Source: Colidextribacter sp. OB.20
GTDB taxonomy: Bacteria > Bacillota > Clostridia > Oscillospirales > Oscillospiraceae
DNA: 62,309 bases
Direction of reading: 5' to 3'
Assembly (NCBI RefSeq): GCF_009911595.1
Contig: NZ_QWKG01000023.1
Span: 1-62,309, forward strand
Part shown: positions 1 to 7,402 of the stretch, in pieces
Numbering within the stretch: position 1 is the stretch's first letter
Layout of the letters: each line of letters starts with the position of its first letter
Notes under the pieces: model-generated
Database searches by the model: none
What the model was told of the DNA's origin: nothing
Seen by the model: the letters and a program-made list of their open reading frames with translations, nothing else
Translations under genes and position numbers: made by a program

Positions 1-183
1 CTGGCCGGTCCGGACCTGGCCGCCTGGGCGGGCGGTCGGCTGGACGCCCTGTGCACCGCCGCGGCGCTGGCGGGAGGGCTGCTGCTGGCCGGCTTTAGCG
101 GAAATGTCACCCTCCTGCTGGCCGCCGCCTGGCTGCTGGCTGTCTGCCTGGGAGGAAGTATTCCCCGCAAAAACAGGAAATAA
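1..183 (+). CDS. C-terminal end of a membrane protein (partial)
   Basis: The window opens inside a reading frame of 60 codons that ends with TAA at 181-183. The visible part has two hydrophobic stretches rich in Leu and Ala, then a short basic tail (RKNRK), which fits the last membrane helices and cytoplasmic end of an integral membrane protein. In many Clostridia a site-2 protease of family M50 precedes the TIGR03960/TIGR03936 pair found next, so that is one candidate. No catalytic motif is visible here, so the identity stays open. Confidence 0.5.
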   Translation: MAGPDLAAWAGGRLDALCTAAALAGGLLLAGFSGNVTLLLAAAWLLAVCLGGSIPRKNRK

Positions 184-246
184 TGCTTGCCATACAGGCG
201 GGAAAAAGGTACAATAATATGTCTGATAAAATCTGGGGGTTACAAG

Positions 247-2085
247 ATGAATCGTACCTTGGAGCATATCCTGCCGAATGTACAGAAGCCGGCCCGATAC
301 ACGGGCGGGGAATACAATGCCGTTGTCAAGGACAGGGGCCAGGTGGACCTGCGCTATGCCCTCTGCTTCCCTGACACCTATGAGATCGGCATGTCCAATC
401 TGGGCTGCCGCATCCTCTACGGTGTGATGAACGAGCGGCCTGATGTCTGGTGTGAGCGCTGCTTCGCGCCCTGGGGCGACATGGAGGAGGAGATGCGCCG
501 GGAAGGCCTGCTCCTCTATGGCCTGGAGAGCGGCGACCCCATTGCCGAGTTTGACATCATCGGCTTCTCTCTGGGCTATGAGATGGCCTATACCAATGTT
601 TTGAATATGCTGGATCTGGCGGGACTGGACCTGCGCGCCGCCGACCGGCATGATTTTTCCCCGCTGATTGTGGCGGGAGGGACCTGCTGCTACAACCCGG
701 AGCCCCTGGCCCCCTTTGTGGATATGTTTATCCTGGGGGAGGGGGAGGAGGTCACCCTGGAGTATATCGACCTCTACCTCCAGGCCAAGGAGGAGGGCTG
801 GTCCAAGGAGGAGCTCCTCCGGGAGGCGGCAAGAATCGAGGGCATCTACGTGCCCTCCCTCTATGAGCCGGTCTACCGGGCGGACGGCACCCTGGAGGAG
901 GTCAGGGCCCTGGAGGGCGCGCCCGAGCTGGTCACCAAGCGGATCGTCCAGGACATGGACAAGGCCTATTTCCCGGTAAAAACCATCATCCCCTCCACCG
1001 AGATCGTCCACGACCGGGTGATGCTGGAGCTCTTCCGGGGCTGCATCCGGGGGTGCCGGTTCTGTCAGGCGGGATACGCCTACCGGCCGGTACGCTCCCG
1101 CAGCCCGGAGCTGCTGGCAAAATACGGGAGGGAGGCCATCGAGGACTCAGGCTATCAGGAGATGACCCTGTCCAGCCTGTCCTCCACCGACTACCCAGAC
1201 CTGCTCCCCCTGTGCGACGAGCTGCTGGACTACTGTGCTCCCCGGGACATCGGGCTGTCCCTGCCCTCCCTGCGGGCGGACACCTTCTCCATGAGCCTGA
1301 TGGAGCGGCTCCAGCGGGTGCGTCGGGGCGGGCTCACCTTCGCTCCCGAGGCGGGCACCCAGCGCCTCCGGGACGCCATCAATAAGAACCTGCGGGAGGA
1401 GGACCTGCTCCAATCCTGCCGCACCGCCTTTGCCGGGGGCTGGAGCGGGGTGAAGCTCTACTTCATGCTGGGCCTGCCCACCGAGACCGACGAGGACGTA
1501 CTGGGCATCGCGGACCTGGCCCGGAAGGTCTACTTCACCTGGCGGGAGTACTCCCCCAACAAGGCCCGGGGGGTGCGGATCACCGTGTCCACCTCCTGGT
1601 TTGTCCCCAAGCCCCACACCGCCTTCCAGTGGGAGGCCCAGATTCCTGTGGAGGAGTATCAGCGGCGGGTGAACCTGCTGCGGGATGCCCTGAAGCGGGA
1701 CAAGTCCATCACCTACAACTGGCACGATCCCCAGACCAGCTATCTGGAGGCCGTCCTGTCCCGGGGGGACCGGCGGCTGGCCGATGTGCTGGAGTGGGTG
1801 TGGGAGCATGGGGGGAAGATGGACTCCTGGACCGAGTACTTCGACTACCAGCGATGGCTGGACGGTCTGGCCGCCTGCGGCCTGGACGGAGACTTTTATG
1901 CCCACCGGGAGCGGTCTAGGGATGAGATTTTCCCCTGGTGCCGGCTGTCCACCGGCGTGAACGCTGATTTTCTGTGGCGTGAGCGGGAGCTGTGCTATCA
2001 GTCGGCGACCACTCCCGACTGCCGCACCCGCTGCTCCGGCTGCGGAGCGAGCAAGCTGTTGGAAGGGGGGAGGACCTGTGGCTGA
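247..2085 (+). CDS. TIGR03960-type radical SAM protein with B12-binding-like N-terminal domain
   Basis: 612 residues from the ATG at 247, chosen over the upstream codon at 187 because GGGGG lies just before it and the family begins with a MNRTLEHILPNV-like sequence. The N-terminal third resembles the cobalamin-binding domain of B12-dependent radical SAM enzymes. The CxxxCxxC cluster that binds the 4Fe-4S centre is at C266, C270 and C273 (GCIRGCRFCQ). The C-terminal end carries more Cys pairs (CRTRCSGCG). The last 8 bases overlap the next gene, a TIGR03936 protein; in Clostridia the two usually sit together near ribosomal protein and cell-shape genes, and in some species they are fused. A tRNA or rRNA modification role has been suggested from context, but the substrate is unknown. 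Confidence 0.88.
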   Translation: MNRTLEHILPNVQKPARYTGGEYNAVVKDRGQVDLRYALCFPDTYEIGMSNLGCRILYGVMNERPDVWCERCFAPWGDMEEEMRREGLLLYGLESGDPIAEFDIIGFSLGYEMAYTNVLNMLDLAGLDLRAADRHDFSPLIVAGGTCCYNPEPLAPFVDMFILGEGEEVTLEYIDLYLQAKEEGWSKEELLREAARIEGIYVPSLYEPVYRADGTLEEVRALEGAPELVTKRIVQDMDKAYFPVKTIIPSTEIVHDRVMLELFRGCIRGCRFCQAGYAYRPVRSRSPELLAKYGREAIEDSGYQEMTLSSLSSTDYPDLLPLCDELLDYCAPRDIGLSLPSLRADTFSMSLMERLQRVRRGGLTFAPEAGTQRLRDAINKNLREEDLLQSCRTAFAGGWSGVKLYFMLGLPTETDEDVLGIADLARKVYFTWREYSPNKARGVRITVSTSWFVPKPHTAFQWEAQIPVEEYQRRVNLLRDALKRDKSITYNWHDPQTSYLEAVLSRGDRRLADVLEWVWEHGGKMDSWTEYFDYQRWLDGLAACGLDGDFYAHRERSRDEIFPWCRLSTGVNADFLWRERELCYQSATTPDCRTRCSGCGASKLLEGGRTCG

Positions 2086-2743
2086 CCGGCTGCTGTTTTC
2101 CAAAACCGGGCGGGCCCGGTATATCTCCCATCTGGACCTGATGCGCACCTTCCAGCGAGCCTTTACCCGGGCCAAAATTCCCATCAAGCACACCGAGGGC
2201 TTCAATCCTCACCCCTTCGTGTCCATCGCCCTGCCTCTGTCGGTGGGATACTCCAGCCAGTGTGAAATTCTGGAGTTCGGCCTGCTGGAGGGGACGAGCT
2301 GTGAGGAGGTCCCGGAGCGGCTCACCGCCGCCATGCCGGAGGGGATCGCGGTCTACCAGTGCTGGCGGGCGGAGCGAAAGCTGAAGGAACTGTGTTATGT
2401 CAACTATATTATGACCTTTGACTACTCGGAGGGCCGGCCCCAGGGGGCCGAGCCCGCTATGGCCGCCCTGTTTAGCCGGGATAGCCTGGTGGTGAAGAAG
2501 AAGTCAAACAAAGCCAAGGCAGGCTTTACGGAGGTTGACATCATCCCGTTGGTGCGCAGCTGGCGCATTGAGTGCCAGAGCGACACCATGACCCTGGACC
2601 TGGTGGTTTCCGCCCAAAATCCCGGCCTCAACCCGGAGCTGATTCGCTCCACCTTTTGCAGCGAGTACCCCCAGTATGCCCCCGATTTTGTCACCTTCCA
2701 CCGCCGGGAGGTGCTGGACGGGGAGGGGAGGCCCTTCCGATAA
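2078..2743 (+). CDS. TIGR03936 family protein (DUF2344), partner of the radical SAM protein
   Basis: 221 residues from a GTG at 2078 that overlaps the end of the radical SAM gene by 8 bases. A GGAAGGGGGG tract just upstream serves as ribosome binding site. The start VADRLLFSKTGRARYISHLD is typical of DUF2344, including the RYISHLDLMR motif. The overlap implies translational coupling and a shared function with the upstream enzyme. The family has no confirmed biochemical role. Confidence 0.88.
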   Translation: MADRLLFSKTGRARYISHLDLMRTFQRAFTRAKIPIKHTEGFNPHPFVSIALPLSVGYSSQCEILEFGLLEGTSCEEVPERLTAAMPEGIAVYQCWRAERKLKELCYVNYIMTFDYSEGRPQGAEPAMAALFSRDSLVVKKKSNKAKAGFTEVDIIPLVRSWRIECQSDTMTLDLVVSAQNPGLNPELIRSTFCSEYPQYAPDFVTFHRREVLDGEGRPFR

Positions 2744-2815
2744 AGCTTCGGAGTGGGGGATTGTCTTTCGCCGCAGGCGAAATGTACGGAGTAAATTGGA
2801 GGAAGGAGAGATATT

Positions 2816-3022
2816 ATGTATACCTATGAGTACGAGCGCATCCACGTTTACACCGGCCGGGTCCAGTGGGCCAGCAGCAAGACAGAGACCAAGGGACACC
2901 GGGAGACGATCAACCGCCGGGCGAAGGACGGCTGGCGGTATGTGGGCACCATCCCGGTCACCCAGCTGGGAGGCGGGGTCGTGTCGGAGATGGACCTGGT
3001 TTTTGAGAAGGAACTGCCGTGA
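2816..3022 (+). CDS. DUF4177-like small protein
   Basis: 68 residues, preceded by GGAGGAAGGAGAG. The sequence has the short beta-alpha-beta look of DUF4177 proteins: an N-terminal YEYERIHVYT strand, a central INRRAKDGWRYVG segment and a final MDLVFEKEL strand. DUF4177 members are small soluble proteins of unknown function. The stop overlaps the GTG start of the ankyrin gene by 4 bases, so the two are probably co-translated. Confidence 0.7.
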   Translation: MYTYEYERIHVYTGRVQWASSKTETKGHRETINRRAKDGWRYVGTIPVTQLGGGVVSEMDLVFEKELP

Positions 3023-3825
3023 AAAAACTGTTTACCATGATCCGCCGGGGCAATCTGGAGGAGGTCGCCGCCATTCTGGACAAAAAACCCGACCTGATCT
3101 CCTGCCTGGCCAAGGCCCCGCCCAAGAAGGACGACGGCCAGTCGCCGCTGATGGTGGCCATCAAAAGCGACAACCTGGAGGTGGCCCACCTGCTCCTGGA
3201 CCGGGGGGCGGACGTAAACTTTGCGGACGCCATCAACCCCTACGGCAGCAATTTCGGCGCCCCGATCTGGTATGACGCCATCGGCCAGTGCTTTCTGCGG
3301 GCGCGGCACACCGTGGGCCCCGGCCCGGAGCGCAGTAAGGGCTACTTTCTGCTCCTCCGCCGCCTGCTGGACATGGGGATGGACCCCAACCAGAAGACCT
3401 CCTATGGCGGCACCGCCTGGCAGCACGCCCTGGAGCAGTACGATGAGTTTGCCCACGACTCCTTTCCCAGCTACCGTGTGGAGACGGCCAAGGAGGAGAA
3501 CCGCCGGCTGCGGGAGATGCTGAAAGCCGTGCTGGACGAGCTTCTCAAGCACGGGGCGGATATCCACGATTTCAGGCCGCCCAACAAGGACGGTCTGCCA
3601 AGCAGTTCGGTAATCCTGCGGAATATGGAGGAGGGCCGGGAGCTGCTGGACGGCCTGCGCGGCCTGGACCCGGATTCCGATATGTTCAAGCCCCACACTG
3701 AGACATACCGGGGAAAGGAGCGGCTGGTTACGCCCTACTACTCTGTGGAGGACTACCGCCAGATGTACGAGACCAAATGGCGGGAGCTGGAGCCCATTCT
3801 GCGGGCCTACTATCAAAAGATGTGA
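3019..3825 (+). CDS. Ankyrin repeat protein
   Basis: 268 residues from a GTG at 3019 that overlaps the previous stop (GTGA). Ankyrin-type repeats are visible near residues 7-75 (NLEEVAAILDKKPDL; DNLEVAHLLLDRGADVNFAD) and again around residues 105-195 (LLRRLLDMGMDPNQKTSYGG; LDELLKHGADIHDF). The repeats mediate protein binding. No catalytic domain or signal peptide is seen, so it is likely a cytoplasmic scaffold of unknown partner. Its TGA stop is followed at once by a palindromic repeat starting at 3826. Confidence 0.8.
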   Translation: MKKLFTMIRRGNLEEVAAILDKKPDLISCLAKAPPKKDDGQSPLMVAIKSDNLEVAHLLLDRGADVNFADAINPYGSNFGAPIWYDAIGQCFLRARHTVGPGPERSKGYFLLLRRLLDMGMDPNQKTSYGGTAWQHALEQYDEFAHDSFPSYRVETAKEENRRLREMLKAVLDELLKHGADIHDFRPPNKDGLPSSSVILRNMEEGRELLDGLRGLDPDSDMFKPHTETYRGKERLVTPYYSVEDYRQMYETKWRELEPILRAYYQKM

Positions 3826-3918
3826 TGTAGGGGCGGATATTATCCGCCCGCATGTAGGCGTGACCACCGGGCACGCCGCTCTGAAATAAAACGGCGCGCC
3901 GAGTCGTCGCGCCCTACA
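3826..3918. repeat. Dispersed palindromic repeat, TGTAGGG family, copy 1
   Basis: A 93-bp element that starts TGTAGGGGCGGAT and ends GCGCCCTACA, so the ends are inverted repeats. It contains two inner palindromes (GGGCGGATATTATCCGCCC and GGCGTGACCACCGGGCACGCC). Related copies lie at 15954, 17652, 18936, 26284, 30590, 31109 and 33046. Confidence 0.8.
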
Positions 3919-3936
3919 GAAAAGGAGATGCGAAAA

Positions 3937-4302
3937 ATGGACAAGCCTACCCAGCACAGTTTGACCTGGACGGTTGACGACACCATGACCGCCAAGCGCA
4001 TCGGGGCCGCCGGCGCAAAAATTCTCTCCACCCCCAACATGCTGGCCCTGATGGAGGCCTGCGCCCTGGAGCTGGCCCAGGAATATCTGGATGAGGGGGT
4101 CACTACCGTAGGAGCGGAGGCCCACATCCGCCATCTGGCCCCCACCCCTGTGGGCATGCAGGTGACCGCCACCGCCACCCTGCGCTCTATCGAGCGGCGG
4201 AAGATGTGGTTTGACATCGAGGTCCACGACGAGAAGGGCAAGTGCGGCGAGGGCTCTCACCTGCGGATTATGGTGCCCCAGAAGGACCGGAGCCAGAGTT
4301 AA
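3937..4302 (+). CDS. Thioesterase family protein (hotdog fold, FlK-like)
   Basis: 121 residues. AAAGGAG at 3921 is 9 bases from the ATG at 3937 but touches the earlier ATG at 3928, so 3937 is preferred. The pattern of a helix with a conserved small-residue turn (STPNMLALMEACALE) followed by strands (TTVGAEAHIRHLAPTPVGMQVTATATL) matches hotdog-fold acyl-CoA thioesterases of the fluoroacetyl-CoA thioesterase type. These hydrolyse CoA thioesters in the cytoplasm; the natural acyl group here is unknown. It stands alone between a palindromic repeat and an XRE regulator. Confidence 0.78.
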   Translation: MDKPTQHSLTWTVDDTMTAKRIGAAGAKILSTPNMLALMEACALELAQEYLDEGVTTVGAEAHIRHLAPTPVGMQVTATATLRSIERRKMWFDIEVHDEKGKCGEGSHLRIMVPQKDRSQS

Positions 4303-4333
4303 GCCCAACTCAACCGCTGGTTTGGTGACTTTT

Positions 4334-4361
4334 TGCCTGGAAGGCGGTATGATTCCAGGCA
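4334..4361 (+). promoter_or_regulatory. Perfect 9-bp inverted repeat before the XRE gene
   Basis: TGCCTGGAA at 4334-4342 and TTCCAGGCA at 4353-4361 form a perfect inverted repeat with a 10-bp spacer. The ribosome binding site AGGAGG of the XRE gene follows directly. It could be an autoregulatory operator or an mRNA hairpin next to the ribosome binding site. Confidence 0.45.
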
Positions 4362-4377
4362 GGAGGTGCGAAATTCC

Positions 4378-5265
4378 ATGGACAATGTAAAAACCGGCGG
4401 CTTCATTAAGCAGCTGCGCAAAGAGAAGGAAATGACCCAGAGGCAGCTGGCTGACCAGCTGCACATCACCGACCGGGCGGTCTCAAAGTGGGAACGCGGC
4501 GTCTGTGCCCCCGACATCTCCCTGTTGGAGCCCCTGGCGGAGATTTTAGAGGTCTCCATCGTGGAGCTCATCCAGGGGGAGCGGGCCGAAGCGCCTCAGG
4601 AGCCGGAGGCCAGCGCCAAGGAGATCATCAGCTATTCGAAGAGCGAGGTAAAGCGCAAGGTCCAAGGCGTCCGGAAAAAGTATCTGGCTATCGCCGCGGT
4701 CCTTCTCCTTGCCGCCGCCCTGACTGCCGGTGTCCTCCTGTGGAGGAGCGGGCGGCTGTTCATTTTGGACAAGGTGGCGTCCCCCGATGGGAAAATCTGT
4801 GCCACGGTGTACAGCAAGGATCTGTCCAACCACTTCTTTCCCTTAAAGGAGGGCGTCTCGATCATTACAGAGCAGGAGGACGGTTTGCAGTGGCGGGTCA
4901 TCTACGGGGACTGTACCTATCAGGGCCTCTGGTGGTCGCCTGACAGCAGAAAATACGTCCTGGCCCTGGACTATGCTGATGAAAACCGCCTGACCCTGAG
5001 CTGGCTGGACAGAAATTCATCCAGCAACCTGAACGCCTATCTCTCTATGGGGGTGGAGGCCACTGAGCTGCGCAAATACGGCTACAGCACCCCTGACGGC
5101 TGGCCTGAGATCAAGTACCAGTTTTTGCAGTGGGGGACGGACAGCGCCTCCATGCTGATTTACTACGACTTTGAGGACAGCGCGGGGGAGGACCACACCG
5201 GATACTTCTGGTACAACTGCGAGACAGGGGCCGTCAAGGGAATTTTAGAGGTGGACGGCCGGTAG
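4378..5265 (+). CDS. XRE-family membrane-anchored regulator with C-terminal sensor-like domain
   Basis: 295 residues from the ATG at 4378, with AGGAGG 10 bases upstream. Residues about 8-62 form an XRE helix-turn-helix (FIKQLRKEKEMTQRQLADQL ... RAVSKWERG). A linker leads to one membrane helix near residues 102-122 (YLAIAAVLLLAAALTAGVLLW), then a 170-residue domain rich in aromatic residues (VASPDGKICATVYSKDL; WWSPDSRKYVLALDY) that is probably extracytoplasmic. The layout suggests a one-component regulator that reads an outside signal. The target genes are unknown; the inverted repeat just upstream may be its own operator. Confidence 0.75.
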   Translation: MDNVKTGGFIKQLRKEKEMTQRQLADQLHITDRAVSKWERGVCAPDISLLEPLAEILEVSIVELIQGERAEAPQEPEASAKEIISYSKSEVKRKVQGVRKKYLAIAAVLLLAAALTAGVLLWRSGRLFILDKVASPDGKICATVYSKDLSNHFFPLKEGVSIITEQEDGLQWRVIYGDCTYQGLWWSPDSRKYVLALDYADENRLTLSWLDRNSSSNLNAYLSMGVEATELRKYGYSTPDGWPEIKYQFLQWGTDSASMLIYYDFEDSAGEDHTGYFWYNCETGAVKGILEVDGR

Positions 5266-5287
5266 GAAAATTTATGCTGGAAACCTC

Positions 5288-5317
5288 TTGACAACGGCAT
5301 AGGGGATGTGGTAACAT
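5288..5317 (+). promoter_or_regulatory. Promoter of the riboswitch leader
   Basis: TTGACA at 5288-5293, an 18-bp spacer, and an extended -10 TGGTAACAT with the hexamer at 5312-5317. The predicted transcript would start near 5324, just before the aptamer-like sequence. Confidence 0.65.
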
Positions 5318-5325
5318 GCCCTTTA

Positions 5326-5432
5326 CAACAAAGGGGAGTAGTCGGCGCGCCTTACCAGTTGCGCGGCACCAGTCAACAAGCATGTGCGGTCCGTGAGGCC
5401 GCTCTGGCTGTGCCTGAAATGACCAGACCTGC
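5326..5432 (+). promoter_or_regulatory. Candidate yybP-ykoY (manganese) riboswitch aptamer
   Basis: The leader begins ACAAAGGGGAGTAG, the hallmark 5' end of the yybP-ykoY class, and continues with a hairpin (GCGCGCC ... GCGCGGC), an AGTCAACA segment, a GGTCCGTGAGGCCGC arm and a 3' segment TGACCAGACCT. The AGG near 5332 can pair with the CCT at 5428-5430 to close the aptamer. That same 3' strand is the left arm of the terminator at 5426. This fits a transcription ON switch: ligand binding would hold the 3' strand and stop terminator formation. The class binds Mn2+ and usually controls metal exporters. The motif match was made by eye; a covariance model search (RF00080) would decide it. Confidence 0.6.
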
Positions 5433-5463
5433 GTTCCGAACATCGGAGCGCAGGTCTTTTTTT
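5426..5463 (+). terminator. Intrinsic terminator of the riboswitch leader
   Basis: GACCTGCG at 5426-5433 pairs with CGCAGGTC at 5449-5456, with inner TCCG/CGGA pairing, followed by seven T residues. It lies before the next gene, as expected for attenuation. Confidence 0.8.
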
Positions 5464-5510
5464 AATAGATAGCACAAAACCGGAAAAGATATACAGACAG
5501 AAAAAGTTTA

Positions 5511-5584
5511 GGGCCGCTCTTTTTAAAGGGCGGTGGCTCCAGGGCAAAGCCCTGGCGGGTCCGGGCAGAGCCCGGCATCCCGAC
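5511..5584. repeat. Palindrome-rich intergenic repeat
   Basis: Three short hairpins in a row: GCCGCTCTTTTTAAAGGGCGGT, CCAGGGCAAAGCCCTGG and CGGGCAGAGCCCG. It lies between the leader terminator and the ribosome binding site of the OadB-like gene. No coding potential is seen. It resembles the short repeats scattered in other intergenic gaps of this window. Confidence 0.55.
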
Positions 5585-5603
5585 CAAAAAGGAGTGCAGA
5601 AGT

Positions 5604-6749
5604 ATGGATTTTTCATTTCTCTGGCAGGGGCTAATGTCCATCACCTGGCGGCAGCTGGTGATGTATGGCATCGGCGCGCTGCTGATCTATCTGGCCATTG
5701 AGAAGGGCTTCGAGCCCGCCCTGCTCATGCCAATGGGCTTCGGGGCCATCCTGGTGAACCTGCCCCTGTCCGGCGTAATCAACCAGTTCAGCGAGGCCAT
5801 GGGGGAGACCCCGGGTATCATCCAGTGGCTCTTCGAGACGGGCATCGAGGCCAGCGAGGCCATGCCCATCCTTCTCTTTATCGGCATCGGGGCCATGATT
5901 GACTTCGGCCCCCTGCTGGCTAACCCCAAGCTGTTCCTGTGCGGCGCGGCGGCCCAGGCGGGCATCTTTCTGACCATCATCATCGCCGTGCTGCTGGGCT
6001 TCGACCTGAAGGACGCCGCCTCCATCGGCATTATCGGCGCCGCCGACGGCCCCACCTCTCTGCTGGTATCCCAGACCCTGGGCTCCAACTATGTGGGGGC
6101 CATCGCCGTGGCGGCCTACTCCTATATGGCCCTGGTGCCTATCATCCAGCCCTTCGCAATCAAGCTGGTGACCACCAGACAGGATCGGGCCATGAGGATG
6201 CCCTACCGGCCCCAGGGCGTCACCCGCCGGATGCGGATTCTCTTCCCCATTGTGGTAACCGTTATCGCCGGGCTGGTGGCCCCCGCCTCGGTGGCGCTGG
6301 TGGGCTTCCTCATGTTCGGCAACCTGATCCGGGAGTGCGGGGTGCTGTCCACCCTGTCTCACACCGCCCAGAACGACCTTGCCAACCTCATTACTCTGCT
6401 GCTGGGCATTACCATCTCCTTTTCCATGCAGGCCGAGCGGTTCGTCCAGTGGCAGACCCTGATGATTATGGGCCTGGGCCTGGTGGCCTTCGTGCTGGAC
6501 TCGGTGGTGGGAGTTCTGTTTGTCAAGGTGCTGAACCTCTTCACTCCCGGTAATAAGATCAACCCCATGGTGGGGGCGGCGGGCATCTCCGCCTTCCCCA
6601 TGTCCTCCCGGGTCATCGAGAAGCTGGGCCAGGAGGCCGACCCCCAGAACCATCTGCTGATGCACGCCATTGCTGCCAACGTGTCGGGGCAGATCGCCTC
6701 TGTGGTGGCGGGTGGCGTGGTGCTGCAATACTTTGCCAACTTGGGCTGA
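5604..6749 (+). CDS. OadB-like sodium pump subunit (decarboxylase beta subunit family)
   Basis: 381 residues from the ATG at 5604, preceded by AAAAAGGAG. It is a polytopic membrane protein that matches the beta subunit of Na+-translocating decarboxylases (oxaloacetate, methylmalonyl-CoA, glutaconyl-CoA) along its length. The family motif with the key Asp is visible near residue 148 (GAADGPTSLLVSQ). In known pumps this subunit couples decarboxylation of carboxybiotin to Na+ export. The odd point is context: no carboxyltransferase alpha subunit or biotin carrier lies nearby, only a tiny OadG-like peptide, and a riboswitch-like leader precedes it. The partner may be elsewhere in the genome, or the protein may act alone on another ion. 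Confidence 0.88.
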   Translation: MDFSFLWQGLMSITWRQLVMYGIGALLIYLAIEKGFEPALLMPMGFGAILVNLPLSGVINQFSEAMGETPGIIQWLFETGIEASEAMPILLFIGIGAMIDFGPLLANPKLFLCGAAAQAGIFLTIIIAVLLGFDLKDAASIGIIGAADGPTSLLVSQTLGSNYVGAIAVAAYSYMALVPIIQPFAIKLVTTRQDRAMRMPYRPQGVTRRMRILFPIVVTVIAGLVAPASVALVGFLMFGNLIRECGVLSTLSHTAQNDLANLITLLLGITISFSMQAERFVQWQTLMIMGLGLVAFVLDSVVGVLFVKVLNLFTPGNKINPMVGAAGISAFPMSSRVIEKLGQEADPQNHLLMHAIAANVSGQIASVVAGGVVLQYFANLG

Positions 6750-6764
6750 CAGGAGGAGCGGAAA

Positions 6765-6887
6765 ATGAGTGCTGATTTGATACAGGCCCTTGAAATGCTG
6801 GGCCAGGGGATGCTGGGCATCTTTGTGGTGCTGGGCGTCATCGCCCTGTTTGTGATTCTGATGCAGAAGCTGGGCGGCGGGAAGTGA
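6765..6887 (+). CDS. OadG-like 40-residue single-span membrane peptide
   Basis: ATG at 6765 with AGGAGGAG 6 bases upstream; 40 codons and TGA at 6885. One membrane helix covers residues about 16-33 (MLGIFVVLGVIALFVILM) with a short KLGGGK tail. OadG subunits have the same layout (helix, then a cytoplasmic tail) but are longer and carry a zinc-binding end, which is missing here. The 15-bp gap to the OadB-like gene indicates one operon, so it probably stabilises that pump. Confidence 0.7.
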   Translation: MSADLIQALEMLGQGMLGIFVVLGVIALFVILMQKLGGGK

Positions 6888-6890
6888 CTG

Positions 6891-7157
6891 TCACAGCCAG
6901 TCCGCTACCACGTCGCTGAGTCCGGTGGGGCCTACCCGGTTGTCCACCAGCAGGGTGAGCAGCTCGTCAATGCGAGAGGCGCTGGTGGTAATGGCGGAAA
7001 TTTTGGTCTCATCACCTCCCTCCTCGGAGATCCGCACCCCGTAGCTTTCGCAGAAGATGCGGGAGGTTTCCTCATAGCCGATGGTGAGGAAATAGTGGAA
7101 GCGGCGGCAGACTCCTGTCTGGTCCAGGCACTGGCGGGTTGCGATCTCTAATTCCAT
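6891..7157 (-). CDS. DUF6514-like protein
   Basis: 88 residues. The start is the ATG at 7157 (MELEIATRQCLDQTG), preceded on the minus strand by AAAGGAGGCACAATATC; longer upstream reading has no comparable ribosome binding site. The protein is small and soluble, with the pattern YFLTIGYEETSRIFCESYGVRI and a C-terminal helix (SRIDELLTLLVDN). Such proteins are common in Oscillospiraceae and Lachnospiraceae with no known role. It converges on the OadB operon with a 3-bp gap. Confidence 0.6.
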   Translation of the reverse strand: MELEIATRQCLDQTGVCRRFHYFLTIGYEETSRIFCESYGVRISEEGGDETKISAITTSASRIDELLTLLVDNRVGPTGLSDVVADWL

Positions 7158-7336
7158 GATATTGTGCCTCCTTTCATGTATTTCATTTGACAGGCACATT
7201 ATATAGTGTTTACATGATTTGGAAAAGGGAAAGATATCGCAAATAACTACCTTATATGACATGTTTCGACACAAAGTGGGGCCGTGCCTGCCGGAACCCG
7301 TCGCAGAACAGGTTAATATCGTGGAAATTTCACGAA

Positions 7337-7375
7337 ACGACAAAAGACCCCACCGTCGGCGGGGTCTTTTGTCGT
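7337..7375 (-). terminator. putP: Terminator downstream of putP
   Basis: Perfect 15-bp stem ACGACAAAAGACCCC / GGGGTCTTTTGTCGT with a 9-base loop. T-rich on both strands, so it can act both ways; it lies 28 bp after the putP stop. Confidence 0.75.
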
Positions 7376-7402
7376 CTGAAAGGACTTTTTTATCGCTGTG
7401 TG

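Noticed and set aside
187-246. Upstream start at 187 for the TIGR03960 gene
   Set aside because: The extra 20 residues do not fit the family start and no ribosome binding site precedes them.
5631-6728. A 365-codon minus-strand frame across the OadB-like gene
   Set aside because: Antisense shadow; the plus-strand protein is a clear family member.
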